Translations under genes and position numbers: made by a program | Part shown: positions 8,446 through 17,374 of the stretch, piece after piece | Position numbering within the stretch: the stretch's first letter is position 1 | Layout: every line of letters starts with the position of its first letter | Assembly: GCF_002027705.1 (NCBI RefSeq) | Contig: NZ_MBTG01000039.1 | Coordinates: forward strand, 1 to 35,177 | Direction: 5' to 3' | From: Paenibacillus ferrarius | GTDB taxonomy: Bacteria > Bacillota > Bacilli > Paenibacillales > NBRC-103111 | Length of the DNA: 35,177 bases | The notes under the pieces: model-generated | What the model was told of the DNA's origin: nothing | What the model saw: only the letters and a program-made list of their open reading frames with translations | Databases searched by the model: none

Positions 8446-10092
8446 GTGAAAAAAATACTGCTTGTCGATGATGAAATATTAATTAGGGAAATCATTCGTG
8501 ATAGTATTGATTGGGAAAAGGAAGGGTTTATTTACAGTGGCGATGCTTCAGATGGAGAGGTCGCACTTCCTATTATTGAAAGAGTCCAGCCGGACATCTT
8601 AATTACGGATATTTTAATGCCTTTCATGAACGGTCTTGAGCTGAGCAGCATTATGAGCAAGCAGTTTCCGGATATGAAGATTATTATTATTAGCGGCCAT
8701 GCCGAGTTTGAGTATGCAAGATCAGCTATGCAAATTGGTGTGCAAGAATACTGCTTAAAACCAATTAGTCCTGCTGAGCTCCTGAAGGTGCTCCATAAAG
8801 TCAGCGCTGAAATTGACAAAGAACGAGAAATAAAAATGCAACTCCAACTGCTTAAAGCGAAAGAACATGAAAGTAGTACAATTTCACAAGACAAGCTATT
8901 GAATGATCTATGCAGTGGTTTCATGACCACTTCAGAAGTGATGCATCATAGTGCCTCCATTCAATTGAACATTATAGCTCATTATTACATAGTTACCGTG
9001 CTAGATTTACGTGAAGCAGAAGCAGACAAGCATGAAGAGATGAATGTTATGCATGACAATGAGCGCTTACTTTTGGACAAATGCAAAATACTAAAGGAGA
9101 ACTATAAACAGTTGATGTTTCAGCGCAGCCGCTCTGAAAGTGTTTGGATTATTAAAGGCGATACCTTAGAGAATTTAAAGCTCGAATTACAACTATTTCA
9201 GGATTTGCAAAAAGCAATCTCAGAAGAAGCCCATTCACTCCCTATCTCTATTGGCATTGGTAGTGTACAAGATCGTCTTCAAAAAGTACATATATCCTTT
9301 CTTGATGCCATGGAAGATGTTCATTGGAGAAGGTTATCCCGTCAAAATCGGAATGTGCTAAGTGAGATGAAGACAGCAACCTTAGATCCCACTCTTTTTT
9401 TAGATCGTGGTGCTTTTATGGATTTCTTGAAAATTGGGTCACACAACAAATTAAGTTCATTTGTCGCAGATTATGCCGCTGCGTTAGTCGATATCAATTG
9501 GCATACCTCTTCAATCGGTTTCTACATTTTAAATGATGTGACCATCGAAGCTTTTCGTTCGAATAAAGATATGTATCGCCACCTTACAGAGCCTGAAAAG
9601 GCGCTTCAACAATTCCAGCAAATGATAGGTAATATCCGTACTTGGGAGGAAACCTGTTCTTATTTAACCCATTTAATTGAACAGTTTTGGACATGGCGTT
9701 CTCGTATTTACGATAAATATAGCGATATGATTGCAAAAGTTAAAGAATACATCCAATTGAATTTTGAAAAAGATAACTTCTCTTTGCAAGATTCAGCCGA
9801 GTATGTAAATTTGAGTCCAAACTACTTGAGCCGAGTATTCAGTCAGGAAACAAGCCAAACCTTTATTGAATATTTAACACAAGTCCGTATTCGAAAAGCG
9901 ATGGATCTGCTTAAGAGTACATCAGCAAAATCTTATGAAATCGCTTTTTTGGTGGGCTATAATGACCCCCATTATTTTTCAAATTTATTTAAACGATTAA
10001 CAGGAATGACACCAAAAGAATTTAGAAAAAATGGGACTGCCGATGAAGCCCTCGATATCCTGAAGGGGGATTCTCTTCATGAGAATGATTAA
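8446..10092 (+). CDS. YesN-type response regulator with AraC DNA-binding domain
   Basis: This cytoplasmic transcription factor is activated by the upstream kinase. The receiver domain (1-120) has the acidic pair D8/D9, the phospho-acceptor D55 in DILITDILMP and the conserved KP near residue 106. A less conserved middle region of about 300 residues follows. The C-terminal AraC domain (about 440-540) has two helix-turn-helix units, ending in YNDPHYFSNLFKRLTGMTPKEFR. Translation starts at a GTG. The 3' end overlaps the next gene by 14 nt. Its targets probably include the divergent sugar importer, whose promoter has a poor -35 box. Confidence 0.92.
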   Translation: MKKILLVDDEILIREIIRDSIDWEKEGFIYSGDASDGEVALPIIERVQPDILITDILMPFMNGLELSSIMSKQFPDMKIIIISGHAEFEYARSAMQIGVQEYCLKPISPAELLKVLHKVSAEIDKEREIKMQLQLLKAKEHESSTISQDKLLNDLCSGFMTTSEVMHHSASIQLNIIAHYYIVTVLDLREAEADKHEEMNVMHDNERLLLDKCKILKENYKQLMFQRSRSESVWIIKGDTLENLKLELQLFQDLQKAISEEAHSLPISIGIGSVQDRLQKVHISFLDAMEDVHWRRLSRQNRNVLSEMKTATLDPTLFLDRGAFMDFLKIGSHNKLSSFVADYAAALVDINWHTSSIGFYILNDVTIEAFRSNKDMYRHLTEPEKALQQFQQMIGNIRTWEETCSYLTHLIEQFWTWRSRIYDKYSDMIAKVKEYIQLNFEKDNFSLQDSAEYVNLSPNYLSRVFSQETSQTFIEYLTQVRIRKAMDLLKSTSAKSYEIAFLVGYNDPHYFSNLFKRLTGMTPKEFRKNGTADEALDILKGDSLHEND

Positions 10093-11059
10093 ATGGCTGA
10101 CGATCGGCTGTATGATGTTGCTCATTTTATCTGGATGTAAGGGATCAACGCCGTCCACACCGGAATTATCTTTTTCTGCGTCAAGCACGCCAAAATCAAC
10201 GATGTCCAACACAAAACATTCCGATCAACTCATTTTTGGTATCATTTATCCGATGACACACCCTTTCTATGAGATGATTACCGATTCCATAGAAAAAGCA
10301 AGCAAACCTTATTCCATTCAATTAATTGTCAAAGCCCCTGATGAAATTAATCTGGAACAGCAAATGAGAATGATGGAAACCCTGATTACACAGAAGGTAA
10401 ATGGAATTGCCATTGATCCAATCGATCCGGTTGCTTTGGTACCTTTAATTAATAAAGCCGTACAATCTGGTATTCCCGTTATTTGTTTCGATTCCGATGT
10501 TCCTGACAGTAAACGATATACCTTCATAGGAAGTGATCCGCTGAAAGAAGGTACTCTCATGGGACAAATTATTGAAAGAAATCTGAAAGGTAGAGGAATG
10601 ATCATGATTGAGGGGAGCTTATCCAAATCACCTCAAATCATCCACCGACTTGAGGGATTACTGCAATATCTAAAAAAAAATACGGAAATACAAGTTCTCG
10701 AAATGAGATATCATGATGGGGATAACGAAAAAGCAATTGCGGACCTAGAATCAATGATCAATGAGCATCCTCATTTTGACGCACTTGTCCCTTTGGATAT
10801 TGTTTCCAGTTCGAATGCAATTCTCGTTTGGAAATCCCAAGGATTAAAGCGTTATGCCATAACATTCGGTATGACTCCTGATGTCAAAGAAGCCTTATTA
10901 AATGGTCAAATAAACTCCGTGATTTCTGAAAATGAACATCTATGGGGAGAGGAAATAATTAATCAATTACTCGCAGCTTCTAAACATGCACCTGCCTCTA
11001 CATGGGTCGACACTGGTTTTCAAGAAATTAAACAAAGTGAAATGGTTGATGAATATTAA
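10079..11059 (+). CDS. sugar-binding lipoprotein, probable co-sensor of the two-component system
   Basis: This predicted membrane-anchored extracellular protein has a LacI-like periplasmic-binding fold (Peripla_BP_4). The signal peptide ends in the lipobox LILSGC (Cys20). A short Ser/Thr/Pro linker leads to LIFGIIYPMTHPFYEMITDSI, then GIAIDPIDPVALVPLINKA and IPVICFDSDVPD. A strong GGGGGA box lies inside the end of the regulator gene, and the 14-nt overlap indicates coupling. There is no permease or ATPase on this strand and the CUT2 operon has its own binding protein. Binding sugar and presenting it to the kinase is therefore more likely than transport, as in other sugar-sensing systems that pair a binding protein with a kinase. 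That role is inference; a duplicate receptor for the importer is the alternative. Confidence 0.85.
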   Translation: MRMIKWLTIGCMMLLILSGCKGSTPSTPELSFSASSTPKSTMSNTKHSDQLIFGIIYPMTHPFYEMITDSIEKASKPYSIQLIVKAPDEINLEQQMRMMETLITQKVNGIAIDPIDPVALVPLINKAVQSGIPVICFDSDVPDSKRYTFIGSDPLKEGTLMGQIIERNLKGRGMIMIEGSLSKSPQIIHRLEGLLQYLKKNTEIQVLEMRYHDGDNEKAIADLESMINEHPHFDALVPLDIVSSSNAILVWKSQGLKRYAITFGMTPDVKEALLNGQINSVISENEHLWGEEIINQLLAASKHAPASTWVDTGFQEIKQSEMVDEY

Positions 11060-11071
11060 CCTGTACAACTT

Positions 11072-11122
11072 AAAAAAACGAAGAACCCGCCTGTTTTGTT
11101 GAATCAACAGGCTGGTTCTTCG
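11072..11122 (-). terminator. Strong hairpin/terminator between convergent units
   Basis: A long stem (11079-11090 with 11111-11122 and additional inner pairs) with CGAAGAACC / GGTTCTTCG arms lies between the plus-strand binding-protein gene and the minus-strand pseudogene. A run of seven T follows it on the minus strand (11072-11078). On the plus strand the stem can form but no T run follows. Confidence 0.85.
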
Positions 11123-11123
11123 G

Positions 11124-11699
11124 TTACCGCGGCCACTGTACCGTTGGCGAACACCCTAAGACTTTTCTTAGGGCAACCAGCCGCCCATCCCGGAACCTGA
11201 CAACCTGCTTCGCCTGCTCCGCAACCTGCCGATCAAGCGTAATCACAATAATCGTCCAGCGTTGCTGATTCAACCGCCCGAAAATATCCATAATCTCCAC
11301 ACCGGTCTTCGATATCCCACGCTCCCGTCGGCTCATCGCCTGGAATACGAACGGCTCTCGCTGCTTTCGTGACATTCTGCGATAAATAGCGACAGATTTG
11401 CCCTGTACAGCATCCACCACATCATCCGCCTCACTGCCGAGGATGTCGATCAACGTAATTTCATTCCCCTCTTTGTCCGTTCCAATGGGATCATGCAGAG
11501 ACACATCTTTCCGCGTTTTCTTCAGCGAACACAGATGCATCAGGATCTCGTTCTCGTTACACCGAGCCGCGAAAGTGGCGAGCTTCGTTCCTTTGTTCGG
11601 CGAGAACGATTCGATCGCTTTGATCAATCCGATCGTTCCGATGGAGATCAAATCCTCCAAATCTTCCCCTGTGTTGTCGAATTTTTCCGACAAACTCAA
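11124..11699 (-). pseudogene. chimeric remnant: internal piece of sigK fused to the end of an ABC ATPase
   Basis: The open frame of 191 codons joins two unrelated gene fragments. Residues 6-100 (EKFDNTGEDLEDLISIGTIG to SEADDVVDAVQ) match sporulation sigma factor K from region 2 into the start of region 3. The first ~67 residues and the whole promoter -35-binding C-terminus are absent. From about 11403 onward the sequence reads as a MacB-type ABC ATPase: QGKSVAIYRRMSRKQREPFVFQA resembles the post-signature helix. The Walker B DEPTGA is present one frame away, and TGVEIMDIFGRLNQQ and VVRFRDGRLV return in frame. Small frameshifts break the ATPase part, so no working protein is expected. A terminator lies directly downstream. 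It looks like a deletion junction between once separate genes. Confidence 0.8.
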
Positions 11700-11739
11700 G
11701 GGTCTGCCGGTTACAATAATTTTTAATTAAATTACCACA

Positions 11740-14133
11740 TTAATTCGCCGGTTCAAGTACCCATTGGGCACTCCAATCCGTTTGTCCAATTGTACTTACC
11801 TCTGCATAGCCTAACTGATGCTGAACATTGATATATTGATTTGTTTGCCAGCGATTATTAATCTTTTTATATCCGCTGTCCGTATCGACGAGCTTCCACT
11901 GTGCGCTCCACCAATCCGGTTGTCCTAAAGAACCATATTGTAACCAACCTTTTAAATCCTGAATATGCAAATAAGCGCCGGTACTTCTATTCTTTATTCT
12001 CACATAGCCATTATCCGAATTTTCAAGTGCCCATAGCGCGCTTGTCCAACCCGGTTGTCCTAGAGGGCCTATTTCAACTTTACCGGTATTATTTTGGATA
12101 TTTAAATAATTGCCAGTTAATCTGTTTTTAATCTTGTAATCCATAAGCGGAACCATTTCATTGACCACGTAATGACCCCATTGCAAATTAGCGTTATTGA
12201 TTTTCAGTCGAATCCCCTTCATCCCTGTACCTGAACTAAAAGATACCGACTTTGATTCAAGTGTCGAATTGTTTGCAGTATAAGTCATGTTTCCAGATGA
12301 AGCAACTGTCGTCCAGTTCGTGTTTCCATCTGCTGATACTTGTACGTCAAAATTCGTGATCCCTTGACCTTTGCAATATTTACAATAGATTGTAACACCA
12401 TAGAATTTTTGCGGAATTGCATAGTTCATCGTGAAGTACTGTGGGAAAACCGGATTGTCAACGCTTGCAAATGCAGTGTCCATGTTACCATCGATAGCAT
12501 TATGTGGCAGCAGCTCTTCTTCTTGATCAACATTCGTTGAATAAGCAGACACACTTTGAATTGCGGAATTGTAATGAAGCTTGATGTACTGCATATCGCT
12601 AACAGGAATACTGAAGGTACCATCACCATTATTTGTAAAGCTTGCAGAACCGGTCGAAATCCAATTATGATCGGCATCATAGTAACCAATGTCGGCACTG
12701 TCAGGTAAGAGATAGGATATTTTAAATGTGCCTCCCCCATTTAAGCCCATGAGCATAAGATCATTTGTGTTTTTGATTGCAAATCCCATACCAGAATTAG
12801 AAGTATTAAAATTAATGTTTAGAGTGCCAATTGATTTGCTTTCATTGCTGCTTTGATTAGTATCGGCCGTATGGAAATAGGCAATGTTCACTCTGTTCTG
12901 ATAAGTTGTCAGATAGGGTTCTTTAGCTAATTGCTTATTCATATTCGATATAGAAGCAGCGCTGGCGTTCCAACTGTGGTCCAAATTAACCATTGTGTCT
13001 CTATTGGCGGCATCACTGTCATTAGCCTCCCAAACAAGTTGATAAGTATCATAATGAATGGCGCCGGCTTGATAGGCGTTCATGGTTAAGGTTGGAGCAT
13101 TGGAATAAGGGGTGTTCTCGGAAATTGATAGATACTTAAGATGCCTGTTAATTTTCCAATATATATCGCTAATATTGTTCGTATAAGGATCCATGCCCCA
13201 GAAATCAATATTTGGCGCATTGGCTAGTAAATAATTCGTGATACTATCGGTTACACACCAAAAATTCATACGTGTGTAGATCGAATAATTACTTTGCTTG
13301 ATCACTTGAGCCAACTGGTCTTGTCGCTTGGCAAACTGATAGTCAGCAAATGCACTTCCGCTGGTAAAGCCAGATGCATTGTATGCTGCCGTGGTATCTG
13401 CATCATAAGAACGATCCCATTCGCCGCCTGTTATCGGTCTGCACGCGACGGTATTAACTTGAGCTTCATTGTTCACTTGCATGCCAATGGTTGTATGATG
13501 AGTGTCATAGGCTGCAAGATGGTCAACGATAGCTTGTATTGCAGCCTTTTCTCTATTCAGTGTATCGGGATCAGCCATGCTGTAAGCGGTACATCCGCCA
13601 TCGTAAACGTGGTTATCGGTATAGGTTGAACCATTCGAGTTGATATGTTTGGAAGAAACGGTAGGATTATCTTTGATATAAGAAGGCATGAATTTTGTAC
13701 ATCCCCCGCCCGCTACATTAGTTCCAAACCAGAGAACTTCCAGCTTCAAACCATTGTTATAGCTGTTATTGATGAACGAATCCAGCCATGTCCAATCATA
13801 ATTAGCTTGTGTAGGCTCCATCATGCTCCATGGAAGTGGCACACTGATCGTGTTAAAACCTTGCGACTTGGCGTCTGTATAATAACTTGCCGTATCGGCT
13901 AACGTCTTTCCGTTCAGCCAAAGCATACGGTCTACGCGCAGTTGAACCGCTAGCGGATTGAAAGGCTTACCGTCTACTTGAATGTATTCTTTACCATCTG
14001 CTGATGTTGTTAGCTGAGAAATGACAGCTGCAGCACGAGCTTTAGACGGAGCCACTAGAGAAATCGAAAAGAATATGGCCACTAATACCCAAACTAGTAA
14101 TGGTTTAAAATGATAATGTCTGATCTTCCTCAT
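11740..14133 (-). CDS. secreted multidomain glycoside hydrolase (clan GH-A, beta-galactosidase-like)
   Basis: This predicted secreted enzyme attacks a polysaccharide or oligosaccharide outside the cell. The signal peptide (about 1-35) ends at SKARA-AA. The TIM-barrel catalytic domain (about 45-420) looks like GH35/GH42-type glycosidases. The likely acid/base is E223 in GMQVNNEAQ and the likely nucleophile E339 in LSISENTPY. A small beta domain follows, then an F5/8 type C (discoidin, CBM32-like) module at about 527-663. Three ricin-B-like repeats (about 665-797) each end in a W-S-A-x-W pattern. The RBS is AGGAGG 6 nt before the ATG. The gene has its own promoter, with the same layout as the CUT1 operon and kinase promoters. 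The exact GH family and bond cleaved are uncertain. Confidence 0.82.
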   Translation of the reverse strand: MRKIRHYHFKPLLVWVLVAIFFSISLVAPSKARAAAVISQLTTSADGKEYIQVDGKPFNPLAVQLRVDRMLWLNGKTLADTASYYTDAKSQGFNTISVPLPWSMMEPTQANYDWTWLDSFINNSYNNGLKLEVLWFGTNVAGGGCTKFMPSYIKDNPTVSSKHINSNGSTYTDNHVYDGGCTAYSMADPDTLNREKAAIQAIVDHLAAYDTHHTTIGMQVNNEAQVNTVACRPITGGEWDRSYDADTTAAYNASGFTSGSAFADYQFAKRQDQLAQVIKQSNYSIYTRMNFWCVTDSITNYLLANAPNIDFWGMDPYTNNISDIYWKINRHLKYLSISENTPYSNAPTLTMNAYQAGAIHYDTYQLVWEANDSDAANRDTMVNLDHSWNASAASISNMNKQLAKEPYLTTYQNRVNIAYFHTADTNQSSNESKSIGTLNINFNTSNSGMGFAIKNTNDLMLMGLNGGGTFKISYLLPDSADIGYYDADHNWISTGSASFTNNGDGTFSIPVSDMQYIKLHYNSAIQSVSAYSTNVDQEEELLPHNAIDGNMDTAFASVDNPVFPQYFTMNYAIPQKFYGVTIYCKYCKGQGITNFDVQVSADGNTNWTTVASSGNMTYTANNSTLESKSVSFSSGTGMKGIRLKINNANLQWGHYVVNEMVPLMDYKIKNRLTGNYLNIQNNTGKVEIGPLGQPGWTSALWALENSDNGYVRIKNRSTGAYLHIQDLKGWLQYGSLGQPDWWSAQWKLVDTDSGYKKINNRWQTNQYINVQHQLGYAEVSTIGQTDWSAQWVLEPAN

Positions 14134-14223
14134 GAAATTCCCTCCTAATTATTGTTGTTCTTGTTATTCGAATAGCTAATAGTTGATTAATTCATCGCAT
14201 CGCATCGCATCCCTTCAAATCTT

Positions 14224-14309
14224 AGGTAGCGCTTACATTACGAATTATAAATCAATAATAGCGCTTGTAATGATCCATTATTATCGTATTTCTAGTCCAA
14301 CATTACTGA
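14224..14309 (-). promoter_or_regulatory. Glycosidase promoter: activator element, -10 box and cre site
   Basis: Reading on the minus strand: a conserved two-part element occupies 14267-14309 and shares its halves and 25-bp internal spacing with 19734-19776. TATAAT follows at 14244-14249, exactly 17 bp away. ATGTAAGCGCTACCT at 14224-14238 matches the cre consensus at every position and covers the probable transcription start. The element sits where the -35 box should be, as expected for an AraC-type activator. A second cre-like palindrome (near-match) lies at 14257-14271. Confidence 0.7.
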
Positions 14310-14322
14310 GGTTCAACCAAGT

Positions 14323-14360
14323 CGGTAAAGCTCCGACTGTCACCGTTCGGAGCTTTACCG
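14323..14360 (-). terminator. Hairpin downstream of the GH38-like gene
   Basis: A perfect 14-bp stem (14323-14336 with 14347-14360, CGGTAAAGCTCCGA arms) and 10-nt loop lies 16 nt after the GH38-like stop codon. No T run follows on the minus strand (ACTTGGTTG), so termination may be partial. It marks the end of the CUT1 operon before the separate glycosidase promoter. Confidence 0.6.
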
Positions 14361-14375
14361 GATTCATCATTATCG

Positions 14376-16502
14376 TTAACTAGTGAGATACGAATTGAAC
14401 TCAAGTTTAAACCTGAACTTGGCGTCGCCTTCATACCACATCGGAAAGTTGGTTCCCCAAATATTATTGTGAAGGTTAAAATGCATACCTTGACTCAGCG
14501 GAGCAAACGTGTTGTTAAATTGTAATAGCCGTCTTTCACCAGGGGAAACGATCGCGGTATCCAGCGATTCGATTGCAATGGAACCATCCAATCCCTGATA
14601 GGAAACACCTTTTTCAATGCCGTGAAGGTTGCGGTTTCCGTCCTTAACAATATGAAGCGGGGAAATTCGCTGCCCCATTTTATCCATGACCCAACGCGTT
14701 GGATCATCTACCACCGGTGTGATGGAAAACCAGCTTGCCTCAGGCAATCTGCAAGCTTCTTTGCCTGACCAAAATAAATCGATCCCGATTGTATGGCTAT
14801 CCTTAAAAAACTTATAGAGGATTTCCAGATTAGCGGGAGCTCCGTAAATTTCCTCGGCCTGCTGCGGCAGCTTCAATGCCGCCACAACGAGATCCGCTTC
14901 TTGCGTTTCGTACCATCGAAGACCAACCAAGGTTGGTTGATAAAGTCTATGCTTCGGCATTGGACTGGCATACTCGAAGCCTGGTTTGCCAAAATCGGCG
15001 TCCGCCCACGGATGTGTCTCTTTCAGATTCTCCATATAATGCGTAAACCAGTGAAGGTAGTTTTCTTGCCCAAAGGTTTCATAGCCAAAAACTCCGATTC
15101 GATGAGCCTCATCAGCCCAAACTTTCCCTTTTGTGTCCGCCAAATGGGCGATGGAACCATCATCACCAAATGCAACTTCAAATCTGCTCACTGAATAGCG
15201 CATCGCACTCTTCCATTCTACAGCTTCGCAGAGTTCCTCATCCTTTGAGCGAAGCTGCAGCTGCTCTAAAGCCGCACGCGCCTCCTGTTGCATATCTGTT
15301 CGTAAGCCCTGAATGGCTTGATCGATATATTCGCGTTGTTCCTGCCAGGACTGTTCAAGTACAGAATACTTCTTCTCCTTCTTCTCAGCCGCAAACAACC
15401 CCTTGGATAGCTGATCGGATTCATTCATGGCAAAGGAACTGATATACTTAAACTTATCGGGAATGTCATCCAAATTAATAACATCTTTCATACGAGCGGA
15501 ATGAAACTCCGCCTTGGCATAATGACGGAAATCTGGCAAAAACTTTTTCACATCCATACCCCAAGTATGCTCCGCTACAAGAAGGAGCGCTTCGCTCATG
15601 CTCTCGAAATCTTCGCTTCCTTCCGTCAGCTTCCCTTCATCCAGCCATTTATGCCTTAACCGCACCAATTCGCGGAATTTTGCAAGTTTGAGTGGATCCG
15701 TCGCTGCACCATGGATCCAGGTATCGCCGATTTCATCTTGAATGACGGGAAGCTGATCACGCACGCCTATTAACTTAGCGGCAAATGCATCCATGGTAGA
15801 AGCTTTAATGTCCGCCCCAGGATACCTGCGGGCAAGTTCTTCAAATTGCTGCTGGATATCATCTGCGCTTGGCGGGCCGCAATTATCACCCGTATGGGCA
15901 AATACCAGTACATCCTGTAACCCATCAATAGCAAGCGCCTCGCCATAATTTCCCGCATAATTCACGATCACTTCCGATCCGTCCTGCGCTTGCCAGCGAA
16001 AAACATCCGGAACAGACGGCTTCTTGGATGCCGGATTGACACCCAGATGCAAATAATGAATCCCTGCCTTCTGCATATGAGGCACCATTGCAATCGTATG
16101 CCCCGGCACGTCTGTCATTTTAGCAGCGATGGTCTTTTTTCCATATGTTTGATCCAGTTGAGTCGCAATCGACAATCCGTATTCAAATAAGGATTCGTCC
16201 AATAATTCCGTATGCGTGGTAAAAGGAAGCCCATGCCATGCGATATAGCCTTTCGATATGGCTTCCTCCATCATAGCTCTCTGGCTTTTGTTTGCTTGCC
16301 GCAAGTAATGATGGATCAACCATGAGCCCGTTGTCCAAATAAATCTTGCTTGGCCATTCCTGCTCTCCAACTGTTCTGCCAAACGGATCGCTTTCGGTAT
16401 AAATTCTTCCGTGTATCGCTGGATGACATTTGCAGCCAAGTCTGTAAACCCGATGTCCAAATGTGTTTTAAAAATCACATGTACGGTTGAAACTGATGCC
16501 AT
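14376..16502 (-). CDS. GH38-like (alpha-mannosidase fold) glycosidase, DUF5054-like
   Basis: This 708-residue protein has no signal peptide, so it acts in the cytoplasm. The start VHVIFKTHLDIGFTD resembles the metal-binding H-x-D segment of GH38 alpha-mannosidases (H14, D16). KMTDVPGHTIAMVP (D131) sits where GH38 enzymes carry the nucleophile in a D-x-F-G-H motif. The rest resembles the poorly characterised DUF5054 group, and I recall no proven activity for it. The gene is last in the CUT1 operon (binding protein, permease, permease, enzyme), so it probably cleaves the imported oligosaccharide. GGAAGG lies 10 nt before the ATG. The presence of metal-binding residues is read from motifs; the substrate (an alpha-mannoside or other glycoside) is inference. 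Confidence 0.72.
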   Translation of the reverse strand: MASVSTVHVIFKTHLDIGFTDLAANVIQRYTEEFIPKAIRLAEQLESRNGQARFIWTTGSWLIHHYLRQANKSQRAMMEEAISKGYIAWHGLPFTTHTELLDESLFEYGLSIATQLDQTYGKKTIAAKMTDVPGHTIAMVPHMQKAGIHYLHLGVNPASKKPSVPDVFRWQAQDGSEVIVNYAGNYGEALAIDGLQDVLVFAHTGDNCGPPSADDIQQQFEELARRYPGADIKASTMDAFAAKLIGVRDQLPVIQDEIGDTWIHGAATDPLKLAKFRELVRLRHKWLDEGKLTEGSEDFESMSEALLLVAEHTWGMDVKKFLPDFRHYAKAEFHSARMKDVINLDDIPDKFKYISSFAMNESDQLSKGLFAAEKKEKKYSVLEQSWQEQREYIDQAIQGLRTDMQQEARAALEQLQLRSKDEELCEAVEWKSAMRYSVSRFEVAFGDDGSIAHLADTKGKVWADEAHRIGVFGYETFGQENYLHWFTHYMENLKETHPWADADFGKPGFEYASPMPKHRLYQPTLVGLRWYETQEADLVVAALKLPQQAEEIYGAPANLEILYKFFKDSHTIGIDLFWSGKEACRLPEASWFSITPVVDDPTRWVMDKMGQRISPLHIVKDGNRNLHGIEKGVSYQGLDGSIAIESLDTAIVSPGERRLLQFNNTFAPLSQGMHFNLHNNIWGTNFPMWYEGDAKFRFKLEFNSYLTS

Positions 16503-16540
16503 TCCTGCACATCCTTCCGACTTTCTCTATTAATCTCTCT

Positions 16541-17374
16541 TTAGCCCTTTACTGCACCAGTCACAATACCGCTGATAATGTAGCGCTGCATAAATAAATA
16601 GAAAAGCAATAATGGAGCAATTCCGAGCACCAACATGGGGAAAAACGACGTCCAATCCGTAGAGAATTGGCCGATATTCCGAAAAACCTCAAGAAGAATG
16701 ACTCCCTTTTCCCTGGATTGCAGGAATAGCAAGGGAGTGTAGAAATCGTTCCAGGCCGTCAACGAATCCAGAATACCTACGGTAGCAATGACGGGCAATA
16801 AAAGTGGAAACGTGATTCTCCGGAACGTTCCGAACACGCCGCAGCCGTCTATAGATGCAGACTCCTCCAGCTCAATTGGTACGGTTGCGATGAAGTTTTT
16901 AATTAGAAAAACGTTGAATGAGATCATGGTGAAGATATTGACCAGGATGACAGCGCTGAACGTATCAACAAGGCCGAATGATTTCATTAGTTTAAACAAA
17001 GGGATCGTGGCGACCTGAAAGGGAATGGTAACACCGATCAGAATAAAGTAAAACAAAATTTGATTGATGCGGTTTGGGCGACGAGCAAACGTATATGCGG
17101 CGAGTGAAGCTAAAAGAATAACGCCAACTACGGAAGTAACGGTGATCAAGACATTGTTCATAAAAACGCGCGGGTAATTCATCGTCTGCCAGGCTTTGAT
17201 ATAACCAGAGATCATAAAATGGTTAGGCAGCGCTAAAGGATGGAGCGCGGCCTCTGCCGACGTCTTTAATGTGGTTACAAGCAAGTAATAAATAGGAACT
17301 ACCATGACGGCTGCCAGAAGGAGCATGATGACTTCCAGAGCTATGTTAATTCGCCTTGCAGATAGGGTGTTCAT
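16541..17374 (-). CDS. CUT1-type sugar ABC transporter permease (MalG/YtcP-like)
   Basis: This inner-membrane subunit belongs to an oligosaccharide importer. It has six predicted membrane segments. The EAA loop reads LEESASIDGCGVFGTFRRI, with the conserved E-x-A-x-x-D-G pattern that contacts the ATPase. I place the start at the ATG at 17374. It has GGGAGG about 10 nt upstream and overlaps the previous stop as ATGA, the usual coupling signal. The longer reading from 17392 has no ribosome binding site. No ATPase gene is present in the locus; CUT1 systems in Bacillota often share a single MsmX-type ATPase encoded elsewhere. Confidence 0.92.
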   Translation of the reverse strand: MNTLSARRINIALEVIMLLLAAVMVVPIYYLLVTTLKTSAEAALHPLALPNHFMISGYIKAWQTMNYPRVFMNNVLITVTSVVGVILLASLAAYTFARRPNRINQILFYFILIGVTIPFQVATIPLFKLMKSFGLVDTFSAVILVNIFTMISFNVFLIKNFIATVPIELEESASIDGCGVFGTFRRITFPLLLPVIATVGILDSLTAWNDFYTPLLFLQSREKGVILLEVFRNIGQFSTDWTSFFPMLVLGIAPLLLFYLFMQRYIISGIVTGAVKG

